A DNA stretch of 64,000 nt, taken from positions 1,364,001-1,428,000 of the forward strand of contig NZ_CP080409.1 of assembly GCF_019448235.1 (NCBI RefSeq), given 5' to 3'. This document shows, in pieces, positions 9,982-16,629 of this stretch. The stretch's first letter is position 1. Each line of letters begins with the position of its first letter. The stretch is from Nocardioides panacisoli. Lineage in GTDB: Bacteria; Actinomycetota; Actinomycetes; Propionibacteriales; Nocardioidaceae. The notes under the pieces are model-generated. The model was not told the origin of the DNA and did not search any database. It was given only the letters and a program-made list of their open reading frames with translations. The translations under genes and the position numbers were made by a program.

Positions 9982-10350
9982 CAGCTCGCGCAGCGCCGCG
10001 TCGACCAGCGGGTCGGGGAACTCCCCCAGCCGCTCGCCGAGCGTGGCGAGGTCGCCGATGCCGCCGACCAGGTCCAGCACCTGCTCGGTGGCGGCGACCG
10101 GGTCCTCACCGAGCGGGAACTCCGCGAGCAGCGGACAGTCGACCGCGCCGCCCTCGGGCTCCGGCGGCAGCGCCGGCACCCAGCACCCCACCTCCAGGCG
10201 CAGCGGCGCCTGCGGCCCCACGCCCTCGGCGAGTGCGTCGAGGTACCACCACAGGTCGCCGACCCCCCAGCGGAGATGACCGCGTCGCGACTTCGCGCCG
10301 CGCGCCTTGATCGCCTTGCCGACGGCGGTCCGCGCCTTGCCCACGTCCAT
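9976..10350 (-). CDS. Conserved hypothetical protein
   Basis: A 124-residue soluble protein of unknown function. It starts MDVGKARTAVGKAIKARG, a basic helix, followed by a Trp-rich stretch (WGVGDLWWYLDALAEG), and ends in acidic helices. There is no signal peptide. ATG 10350 was chosen because it lies 2 nt after the stop of the SelW-like gene; in-frame sequence further upstream is an overlap artefact. It is the last gene of a parE, SelW-like, hypothetical run on the minus strand. Confidence 0.7.
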   Translation of the reverse strand: MDVGKARTAVGKAIKARGAKSRRGHLRWGVGDLWWYLDALAEGVGPQAPLRLEVGCWVPALPPEPEGGAVDCPLLAEFPLGEDPVAATEQVLDLVGGIGDLATLGERLGEFPDPLVDAALRELL

Positions 10351-10352
10351 GA

Positions 10353-10649
10353 TCAGTCCGCGGCGCGGTCCAGGTGCCCCAGCGACCGCTCGGGCGCGAC
10401 GTGGTCGCGCACGCGCCGCTTGAGCTCGCCGATGTCGGGGAACCCACCGTCTCGCTTGCGGTTCCACACCACCGTGCCGTCGACGACGACGCGGAAAACG
10501 CCCTGGTCACGCTCGTCGGTGCCCGGCCGCAGCGCCACCTCGCCGACCTCCTCGGCGAAGGTCTGCAGCAGCTCGCCGGCGTACCACTGCGCCCGCAGCA
10601 GCCACTGGCACCGCACGCAGTAGGTGATCTCCACGCGGGCGCCGCTCAT
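10353..10649 (-). CDS. SelT/SelW/SelH (Rdx) family thioredoxin-like protein
   Basis: A 98-residue protein of the Rdx family, a thioredoxin-like fold whose redox motif is CxxC, or CxxU in selenoproteins. Here MSGARVEITYCVRCQWLLRA gives the Cys-Val-Arg-Cys pair straight after the first beta strand, with a second conserved stretch FRVVVDGTVVWNRKRDGGFP. Its ATG overlaps the stop of parE (ATGA). The redox partner is unknown. Confidence 0.88.
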   Translation of the reverse strand: MSGARVEITYCVRCQWLLRAQWYAGELLQTFAEEVGEVALRPGTDERDQGVFRVVVDGTVVWNRKRDGGFPDIGELKRRVRDHVAPERSLGHLDRAAD

Positions 10650-12814
10650 GCGTCGAGCGCCTCCATGTCGACCTCGTAGGCACCTTGGACGATGAAGTCC
10701 TTGCGCGGGGCGACCTCGGAGCCCATCAGCAGCTCGAAGACGTTCGTGGCGGCCTCGGCGTCGTCGACGGTGAGGCGCCGCAGCGTGCGGTGGCGCGGGT
10801 CCATGGTGGTCTCGGCCAGCTGGTCGGCATCCATCTCGCCCAGGCCCTTGTAGCGCTGGACCGGCTCCTTCCAGCGCACGGATCGTTTCTTCAGCTCGGC
10901 GAGCTTGCGCTGCAGCTCGTCGTCGGAATAGGTGTAGACGTACTTGTCCATTCCCTTCTTCGGGTTGGACAGCTCGATGCGGTGCAGCGGCGGCACGGCG
11001 GTGTAGACGCGACCGGCGGCGACCATCTCGGGCATGTACTTGAAGAACAGCGTCGCCAGCAGGCACCGGATGTGCGCGCCGTCGGAGTCGGCGTCGGCCA
11101 TGAAGATGATCCGGCCGTAGCGGGCGGCGTCGATGTCGAAGGTGCGCCCCGAGCCCGCGCCCACGACCTGGATGATCGAGGAGCACTCGGCGTTCTTGAG
11201 CATGTCGCCCATCGAGGCCTTCTGCACGTTCAGGATCTTGCCGCGGATGGGCAGCAGCGCCTGGAACTCCGAGTTGCGGGCCGCCTTGGCCGTGCCCATC
11301 GCCGAGTCGCCCTCGACGATGAACAGCTCGGACCTCTCCATGTCGTTGCTGCGGCAGTCCTTGAGCTTCTCCGGCAGCGAGGAGGACTCCAGCGCGTTCT
11401 TGCGGCGCTGGTTCTCCTTCTGCTGGCGCAGCGTGAGCCGCGTCTTGGAGGCCGAGACGACCTTCTCCATCAGCCGCTTGGCCTGCGCCTTCTCCGCACG
11501 CTTGGTGGAGGTGAGGAACTTCTTCAGCTCCTCCGACACGACCTTGCGTACGCCGGTGCGCACCTGGGGCGTGCCGAGGATCTCCTTGGTCTGCCCCTCG
11601 AACTGCGGCTCGGCCAGCCGCACCGTCACCACGGCCGTCAGGCCCTCGAGGATGTCGTCCTTGACCACGTCGGCGTCGTTGACCTTGAGCGCCTTGCTCG
11701 CACGCATCGCCTCGTTGAAGGTCTTGGTCAGTGCTGCCTCGAACCCCTGCACGTGCGTGCCGCCCTTGGGCGTGGCGATCACGTTGACGAAGGACCGGTT
11801 CTCGGCCTCGTAGCCGGTGTCCCAGCGCAGCGCGATGTCGACGGTCAGGTCGCGCTCGACCTCCTGGGGCGTCATGTGGCCCTGGTCGTCGAGCAGCGGC
11901 ACGGTCTCGGTGAACTTGCTCTCGCCCTGGATCCGCAGCACGTCGGTGACCGGCTCGCCGTGGCTCAGCGCCTCGGCCATCTCGGCGATGCCGCCGTCGT
12001 GGCGGATCTTCTCCTCGAAGAGCTCCGGGCCGCGCAGGTCGCGCACGACCAGCTCCAGTCCCGGGACGATGTACGCCGTCTGGCGGGCGCGCTGCACCAG
12101 CCCGTCGATCTCGAACCTCGCGTCGCGGGTGAAGATCTGCCGGTCCGGCCAGAACCGGATCCGGGTGCCGGACTTGGTCTTCGCGACCCGCTTGCCGGTG
12201 CGGGTGAGCCCCGACTTGGCCTCGAAGCCGGCCGTGGGGCCCTCGCCGTCGAAGATGCCCGGCACGCCGCGCTGGAACGAGAGACCCTTCTGCGAGGGCG
12301 AGCGGTCGATGTCGATGTCCATCCGCGAGGAGAGTGCGTTGACCACTGACAGGCCGACACCGTGCAGGCCGCCGGTGGCGACGTACGAGCCGCCGCCGAA
12401 CTTGCCGCCGGCGTGCAGCTTGGTCGCCACGACCTCCACGCCCGGCAGCCCGGTCTTGGGCTCCTTGTCGGTGGGGATGCCGCGGCCGTCGTCGTGCACC
12501 TCGACCGAGTCGTCCTCGTGGAGCGTCACCTCGACGCGGTGGGCGTAGCCGGCCAGCGCCTCGTCGACACCGTTGTCGATGATCTCCCACAGGCAGTGCA
12601 TGAGACCGCGGGTGTCGGTGGAGCCGATGTACATGCCGGGCCGCTTGCGGACGGCCTCGAGGCCCTCCAGCACGAGCAGGTGGGCGGCGTCGTAGGTGTG
12701 GTCGGCGATGATCGGCTCCTGGGTGGTGCATGAGTGATGCGAACGTGCGTGTCCGAATCTACCTGCGACACGCCGGGGCTCGTCGCAGGCACACCACGTG
12801 ACCGGGGCCACCAT
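10646..12814 (-). CDS. parE: DNA topoisomerase IV subunit B
   Basis: The ATPase and Toprim subunit of topoisomerase IV, partner of the A subunit at 4389. GHKL ATP-site motifs are present (IIDNGVDEALAG; VHDDGRGIPTDKEP; TGGLHGVGLSVVN), then the transducer domain, then Toprim (FIVEGDSAMGTAKAARN; MADADSDGAHIRC). Family homology begins at IIADHTYDAAHLLVLEGLEA, encoded from base 12712. No in-frame ATG, GTG or TTG lies between 12814 and that point. The start is either ATG 12814 (35 extra nonconserved residues), ATG 12850, or a rare ATC at 12709 or 12712 placed behind AGGAG (12720-12716). I give 12814 as the nearest conventional start but doubt it. Confidence 0.9.
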   Translation of the reverse strand: MVAPVTWCACDEPRRVAGRFGHARSHHSCTTQEPIIADHTYDAAHLLVLEGLEAVRKRPGMYIGSTDTRGLMHCLWEIIDNGVDEALAGYAHRVEVTLHEDDSVEVHDDGRGIPTDKEPKTGLPGVEVVATKLHAGGKFGGGSYVATGGLHGVGLSVVNALSSRMDIDIDRSPSQKGLSFQRGVPGIFDGEGPTAGFEAKSGLTRTGKRVAKTKSGTRIRFWPDRQIFTRDARFEIDGLVQRARQTAYIVPGLELVVRDLRGPELFEEKIRHDGGIAEMAEALSHGEPVTDVLRIQGESKFTETVPLLDDQGHMTPQEVERDLTVDIALRWDTGYEAENRSFVNVIATPKGGTHVQGFEAALTKTFNEAMRASKALKVNDADVVKDDILEGLTAVVTVRLAEPQFEGQTKEILGTPQVRTGVRKVVSEELKKFLTSTKRAEKAQAKRLMEKVVSASKTRLTLRQQKENQRRKNALESSSLPEKLKDCRSNDMERSELFIVEGDSAMGTAKAARNSEFQALLPIRGKILNVQKASMGDMLKNAECSSIIQVVGAGSGRTFDIDAARYGRIIFMADADSDGAHIRCLLATLFFKYMPEMVAAGRVYTAVPPLHRIELSNPKKGMDKYVYTYSDDELQRKLAELKKRSVRWKEPVQRYKGLGEMDADQLAETTMDPRHRTLRRLTVDDAEAATNVFELLMGSEVAPRKDFIVQGAYEVDMEALDA

Positions 12815-13019
12815 GACCGGACCGGCTCGGGCCGTGCAGGACAGCGACACACGACAGCGGGAACAACTTCACATCACGGTGGTGTTTCGCCGCGTGGAAA
12901 AGCCGTCAACGGCCCCCAGGGGCGTGGTTTGATGGACATGCCGAACACCACAGGCGTCCGGGAATCATTTGCACCGGCCGCTACGTTGTACCGGCACCGA
13001 CCGATGGAAAGAGGCAGAT

Positions 13020-13256
13020 GTGACGACCACAGTCGCTCCCAACGCCCCGATGACCGCTGAGCACCGCTGCGACCGGTGCGGCGCCCAGGCCTACATCCGC
13101 GTGGAGCTCTCCACCGGTGGCGAGCTGTTGTTCTGCGCCCACCACGGCCGCGAGCACGACGCCAAGATCCGCGAGGTAGCGGTGCACGTCCAGGACGAGA
13201 CCGACAAGCTCGACGAGACCCCGGCGATCGCGCCGGAGGGCGAGCACGGCGCCTGA
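13020..13256 (+). CDS. DUF7455 family zinc-ribbon-like protein
   Basis: A 78-residue protein starting at GTG 13020 after a GAAAGAGG ribosome site. It reads HRCDRCGAQAYIRVELSTGG, then LLFCAHHGREH, so two Cys of CxxC plus Cys and His of FCAHH could hold zinc. This is the small actinobacterial DUF7455 family, commonly found beside topoisomerase or gyrase B genes as here. The C-terminus is acidic and flexible. Function unknown. Confidence 0.85.
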   Translation: MTTTVAPNAPMTAEHRCDRCGAQAYIRVELSTGGELLFCAHHGREHDAKIREVAVHVQDETDKLDETPAIAPEGEHGA

Positions 13257-13320
13257 GCGCCGGGTCGGCGTGCGGCGCCGCGCTGCGCCAGTCACCACGC
13301 TGACCCACTGATCTTCCAGG

Positions 13321-13349
13321 GATGGCCCCGGGCACGGCCCGGGGCCATC
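13321..13349 (+). terminator. Strong rho-independent-like hairpin
   Basis: GATGGCCCCGGGC and GCCCGGGGCCATC form a perfect 13-bp stem with loop ACG. It lies 64 bp downstream of the DUF7455 gene and just before the DMT transporter. No U-tract follows, as is usual in high-GC actinobacteria. Confidence 0.75.
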
Positions 13350-13374
13350 GCCGTCTGCAGCGAAGGAGTGGGAC

Positions 13375-14211
13375 GTGTCACTGCTGGGCGTGGGCTTCGC
13401 GCTGCTGGCGGGCATGGCCTACGGCGTCTCCGACTTCGTCGGCGGCGTCGCGTCGCGGCGTACGTCGCCCTGGCCGGTGACGCTCCTCTCCGCCGTCGGC
13501 GGCCTGGTCGGCGCCGTCGGGCTCGGCCTGTGGCGCCCCGGTGACCCGACCGCGGTCGACCTCGGCTGGGGCCTCGCAGCGGGCCTCGGCGGCGGACTCG
13601 GGGTGGCCTACCTCTACCGCGGCATGGCCGCCGGGCGGCTCGGCGTGGTCGGTCCGGTGTCGGCGGTCGGCGCCGCACTGCTGCCGGTGGCGGTCGGGTT
13701 CGCTCTCGGCGAACGGCCCCCGCTGCTCGCCTGGTGCGGCATCGTGCTGGCCCTGCCCGGCGTCTGGTTGGTGGCCCAGGAGCCCGGCGAGACCAAGCTG
13801 GCCGAAGGCCTGCGTGACGGCCTGCTGTCCGGTGCCGGCTTCGGCATCCTCTTCATCGGCTTGGGGCAGGTACCCGAGTCGGCCGGCTTCTGGCCGATCG
13901 CGACCTCCCAGACCGGCACCTTGGTGGCGGCCGTCGGCCTCGGGCTGGCGTACGCCGCCCCGCTGCGCCCGACGCACCGCGTGCACGCCTGGGGACTGGT
14001 CGCCGGGGCGCTGGGCACGGTCGCGATGCTGGGCTACACGCTCGCGGTGCAGACCGGCCTGCTGACCCTGGCCGCGGTCATGGTCGCGGCCCTCTACCCC
14101 GCCTTCACGGTGCTGCTGGCCCGCCTGGTGCTGCGCGAGCACGTCTGGCGCGCCCAGTGGGTCGGCCTCGGCATCTCCGCCGTCGCCGTCACCCTCGTCA
14201 CCGTCGCCTGA
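13375..14211 (+). CDS. DMT superfamily (EamA) transporter
   Basis: A 278-residue inner-membrane protein with ten hydrophobic segments in two EamA repeats (residues about 5-135 and 145-278). The first helix is LLGVGFALLAGMAYGVSDF, and the second repeat opens at GLLSGAGFGILFIGLGQV. The start is GTG 13375 behind GAAGGAG. Members export amino acids, nucleobases or other metabolites; the sequence does not indicate which. It stands alone after the upstream hairpin. Confidence 0.85.
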   Translation: MSLLGVGFALLAGMAYGVSDFVGGVASRRTSPWPVTLLSAVGGLVGAVGLGLWRPGDPTAVDLGWGLAAGLGGGLGVAYLYRGMAAGRLGVVGPVSAVGAALLPVAVGFALGERPPLLAWCGIVLALPGVWLVAQEPGETKLAEGLRDGLLSGAGFGILFIGLGQVPESAGFWPIATSQTGTLVAAVGLGLAYAAPLRPTHRVHAWGLVAGALGTVAMLGYTLAVQTGLLTLAAVMVAALYPAFTVLLARLVLREHVWRAQWVGLGISAVAVTLVTVA

Positions 14212-14446
14212 CCAACGAGCCACTCGTACTGACCGGCCGGGTCGGCTGGAGATCCACACCTTGCTGGTCGAGCCGGCCGAGCTCCGGCGAGGCCGTGTCG
14301 AGACCCCCGCAGCCGCTACGGCAGGCCTCGGCGTACCTCCGCGGGGCTCCTCGGCTCACTCCAACCTGCCCTCGGAGCCAGCGCTGCGGTGCCTCGCTCC
14401 GGCACACCTCGCTGGCGCTCGGCGTACCTCCGCGGGGGCTCCTCGG
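14212..14446. other. Intergenic stretch with genomic repeats
   Basis: No gene seen. It contains one long TGGTCGAGC...GTCGAGACC palindrome and the first copy plus most of the second copy of a 37/38-nt direct repeat (14327-14363 and 14418-14455, one extra G in the second). The second copy runs into the left att site. Confidence 0.6.
14265..14305. repeat. Dispersed palindromic repeat (long form)
   Basis: Starts TGGTCGAGCCGGC and ends GCCGTGTCGAGACC, so the outer arms are complementary around a CG-rich inner hairpin. The same family occurs near 35868-36028 and 38271-38310. Confidence 0.7.
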
Positions 14447-14455
14447 CTCACTCCA
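14327..14455. repeat. Pair of 37/38-nt direct repeats
   Basis: CTCGGCGTACCTCCGCGGGG followed by CTCCTCGGCTCACTCCA occurs at 14327-14363 and, with one extra G, at 14418-14455. The last 9 nt of the second copy are also the first 9 nt of the left att site. Confidence 0.7.
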
Positions 14456-14467
14456 GGTAGTCGCGCA
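14447..14467. other. Left attachment site (att, distal copy)
   Basis: CTCACTCCA-GG-TAGTCGCGCA matches the sigA 3' end at 24367-24387 in 19 of 21 bases. Read on the minus strand it gives CGC GAC TAC CTG GAG TGA, i.e. R-D-Y-L-E-stop, the SigA C-terminus. It looks like the displaced original 3' end of sigA. Confidence 0.8.
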
Positions 14468-14612
14468 CTAGGAACGAGTGAACGCTGTGCGGTTCAGCAA
14501 AGCCAGCGGACAGGTGGTGAGCGTCGTGGGGTGCAATACCTTGGATTGACGATTCCTGTGCCGAAACCTCACTCCAAGGTGTTCAGAACACTACCGATTG
14601 AGAGGACTCGGC

Positions 14613-14918
14613 ATGACCGCAGCAACCGACAACCCCCTGCACCTCGAATGTCCGCCCTGGTGCGTTGACACCAGCGACGTGCACCGCGATCACGGCGACT
14701 GGGAAGCCTGCGACGGCGACGCCGGCCCAACGCTAGAACGCAGCCACATCGGACCCCGCTTTGGCCACCTCGGCTGCTTTGGGGCGACCGACGCCGTCAC
14801 TGGCCAAGTCACGACCTGGATGGACGCCGATCAGCTCTCTCTCACGCTCGTCGGTGTTCGCGCCCTTGCCGAAGACGCGCAGCAGGCGGCCGAGTGGCTG
14901 GAGGCGATCCAGCGATGA
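14613..14918 (+). CDS. DUF6907 domain protein
   Basis: About 101 residues, starting ATG 14613 behind GAGAGGA. It contains LECPPWCVDTSDVHRDHGDW, the Cys-Pro-x-Trp-Cys motif of DUF6907 proteins common in actinobacterial phages and integrative elements; the Cys/His pattern suggests metal binding. Function unknown. It is followed by two coupled genes (4-nt ATGA overlaps); the third, at 15157, is a paralogue of this one. Confidence 0.75.
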   Translation: MTAATDNPLHLECPPWCVDTSDVHRDHGDWEACDGDAGPTLERSHIGPRFGHLGCFGATDAVTGQVTTWMDADQLSLTLVGVRALAEDAQQAAEWLEAIQR

Positions 14919-15160
14919 TCGACCGCGAAGTGAGTGCAGGCTGGCTGGCGGCGTGTCTTCTGTGGGTCGTGGTTGCGACCTTGGTGACCCTCGGCTGGGT
15001 GCTCGGCATGGAACACCTCGGCCAGGTCGGCGTCGCAGTTGCTGCCGTAGCGGCAACCGCGACGGTCCGGCACTACCTCGTGGAACAGAACCGCCACATC
15101 CGTCAGGCGTTCGAGCTTGGCCGCGAGAGTGCCACGCCGTTGCGACAGGCTCGGCGATGA
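14915..15160 (+). CDS. Small membrane protein
   Basis: 81 residues (MIDREVSAGWLAAC...) with two adjacent hydrophobic segments, about 10-30 and 36-53, then a basic amphipathic tail (VRHYLVEQNRHIRQAFELGR). The start overlaps the stop of the preceding DUF6907 gene (ATGA), and the stop overlaps the next start. Topology suggests an inner-membrane hairpin. Family not recognised. Confidence 0.65.
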   Translation: MIDREVSAGWLAACLLWVVVATLVTLGWVLGMEHLGQVGVAVAAVAATATVRHYLVEQNRHIRQAFELGRESATPLRQARR

Positions 15161-15474
15161 GCGCCGCGCCCTACGTCGTTGCCACCACGACTCCCCCGGA
15201 GATCGTCTGTCCGGAGTGGTGCACGGTCTCCAAGGATGAGCACATCGCCGACCTGCGGAACCAGGAGGGCTTCGTCATCCACGCCAGCGACACGGCCGAG
15301 GTCGTGTGCGTCATGGCGGTGATGACGCCGGACGGCATGCCCGATCCGGACGGGGAGGCCACCGTTGAGTACGACGGTCGCGGCCTGGCGATCGCTCAGG
15401 CGCGGGAACTGGCTGCGGCGCTGCTCAAGGCAGCGGACACACTGGAGAGGACGACGACCCTACGCGGTCCGTGA
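15157..15474 (+). CDS. DUF6907 domain protein, second copy
   Basis: 105 residues from ATG 15157. It has IVCPEWCTVSKDEHIADL, parallel to CPPWCVDTSDVHRDH of the gene at 14613, and a similar C-terminal helix (GLAIAQARELAAALLKAADTL). The duplicate DUF6907 genes around a membrane protein form one coupled unit. A strong hairpin follows. Function unknown. Confidence 0.75.
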   Translation: MSAAPYVVATTTPPEIVCPEWCTVSKDEHIADLRNQEGFVIHASDTAEVVCVMAVMTPDGMPDPDGEATVEYDGRGLAIAQARELAAALLKAADTLERTTTLRGP

Positions 15475-15530
15475 CAGACAGCACCGTCGCTCCCACCGTC
15501 TTCCGTTGAGAGCCCACTCCCAACGGCGGC

Positions 15531-15562
15531 ACAGCGCCCCGACCGGCAGGTCGGGGCGCTGT
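15531..15562. terminator. Bidirectional hairpin terminator
   Basis: ACAGCGCCCCGACC, loop GGCA, GGTCGGGGCGCTGT: a perfect 14-bp stem between the convergent DUF6907 and Doc genes. It touches the Doc stop codon. Confidence 0.85.
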
Positions 15563-15942
15563 CACTCCAGCGATACAACTCGAGAGTTGAGCCAGATCGC
15601 TCCTTCGCGGAGGCCCGAATCGTCCCCGCGAAGGTTCAGGACGAACTGGGCTGCGTCATCTTGGTCGACCTCCAGCATCAGTAGGCCGTTCATCTCCAAG
15701 AGCGCCATGCCGCAGTGCCACGCGAGACGCTTGTTCCCGTTGGTGTACGCCTGCACCCTGGAGATGCCCTCTATCAACTTCGATGCCTTGAGCACGACCG
15801 TCGGGAACAACTCTGTACCGAAGACATGCTGGTACGGAGCACCAACCGCGCCCGCCAGAAGGCCGTGGTCACGCAGGTGACCGGCCCTTACTTCCGACTC
15901 GTAGATCAGAATGGCCTGATCTACAGGCAACTCGTTGATCAC
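15562..15942 (-). CDS. Doc/Fic-family toxin with altered active site
   Basis: A 126-residue protein of the death-on-curing type. Doc toxins phosphorylate EF-Tu through a Fic core HxFxDxNKR. Here the core reads V-Q-A-Y-T-N-G-N-K-R: Asn70, Lys71 and Arg72 are kept, but the catalytic His is Gln64 (codon CAG), the Phe is Tyr and the Asp is Asn. The flanks fit Doc well (GTELFPTVVLKASKLIEGI; LAWHCGMALLEMNGL). ATG 15942 overlaps the stop of the Panacea gene, giving antitoxin-then-toxin order. The enzyme may be inactive or use altered chemistry. Confidence 0.8.
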   Translation of the reverse strand: MINELPVDQAILIYESEVRAGHLRDHGLLAGAVGAPYQHVFGTELFPTVVLKASKLIEGISRVQAYTNGNKRLAWHCGMALLEMNGLLMLEVDQDDAAQFVLNLRGDDSGLREGAIWLNSRVVSLE

Positions 15943-16472
15943 TCCGCGAGAATCGCTAGTGTCTTCTTCCAGCGCTGCGAGTTGGCAGCCGCGATCTCAC
16001 GGATCGTGTCGTCATCGACCCGTCCCGGCCTGACCGGGGCGCGCTCGGGCACGTCCGCACCGCTCAGCGCCTTCTCCGTATAGAACTGCCGGATGGCATC
16101 GTGCGAGATCACTTCGTCGCAGCGGTTCGCGCCGTCAGGACGCTTCTCCCACGCTTCTGCCCAAGGGCGCTCAGAGTGAGTCATCGTGGCAAGGGCTTGG
16201 CCATGGTGGCTTCCATAGTGCCGAATGACGGCATCCACGGTGGCACGGTCCTCAGCCCGAAGGGCCTTCGAGTCTCCTTCGTCGATTCGATACCGAAGGT
16301 TCGGAGCCACTGGGCCCATCCGCCACGCCTCAATGCGGTCGTGGAACAGGGGGCGCCCATCCCACGCCAAGCTCCAAGCCTGCGCGTAGTAGACCAATTT
16401 CTGCAGCTGCACCTCGCCATTCACGTTCATTTGCGACTTTATGTAGCGCATGACGTCTACTGCCGTAGCCAT
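15939..16472 (-). CDS. Panacea-domain (DUF4065/SocA-like) antitoxin
   Basis: A 177-residue protein beginning MATAVDVMRYIKSQMN, with the family hallmarks LQKLVYYAQAWSLAWDGRPLF and RIEAWRMGPVAPNLRYRID. Panacea domains are chaperone-like antitoxins that neutralise many unrelated toxins, including Fic/Doc proteins, and are typical of prophage toxin-antitoxin loci. It lies first in the two-gene operon, with GAGAGGAGGGG as ribosome site. A small inverted repeat GTGC-TATGC-GCAC (16515-16527) in its upstream region could be an operator. Confidence 0.82.
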   Translation of the reverse strand: MATAVDVMRYIKSQMNVNGEVQLQKLVYYAQAWSLAWDGRPLFHDRIEAWRMGPVAPNLRYRIDEGDSKALRAEDRATVDAVIRHYGSHHGQALATMTHSERPWAEAWEKRPDGANRCDEVISHDAIRQFYTEKALSGADVPERAPVRPGRVDDDTIREIAAANSQRWKKTLAILAE

Positions 16473-16514
16473 TCAGGACCCCTCCTCTCGGAGCTCTTTC
16501 GACTGTACTCACAT

Positions 16515-16527
16515 GTGCTATGCGCAC
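16515..16527. promoter_or_regulatory. Possible operator of the toxin-antitoxin pair
   Basis: GTGC-TATGC-GCAC, 43 nt upstream of the Panacea start. The arms are only 4 bp, so this is a weak call based on position. Confidence 0.25.
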
Positions 16528-16629
16528 TTGGGACGCCACTCACGTCAAGCGGTAATGATCTCATGGTCTTCAAGAACGTGCGAATGCTAGTGGGCGCCGC
16601 CGACACAACACCTACGTTCTTCGATCCCA

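Noticed and set aside
10353..12731. Long frame from ATG 12733 region through parE into the SelW-like gene
   Set aside because: It reads parE in the wrong frame (MHHPGADHRRPH) and only becomes real protein at the SelW-like part from 10649.
14326..14363. First copy of the 37-nt repeat as another att site
   Set aside because: It shares only CTCACTCCA with sigA and then diverges; the match to the sigA codons is found only at the second copy.
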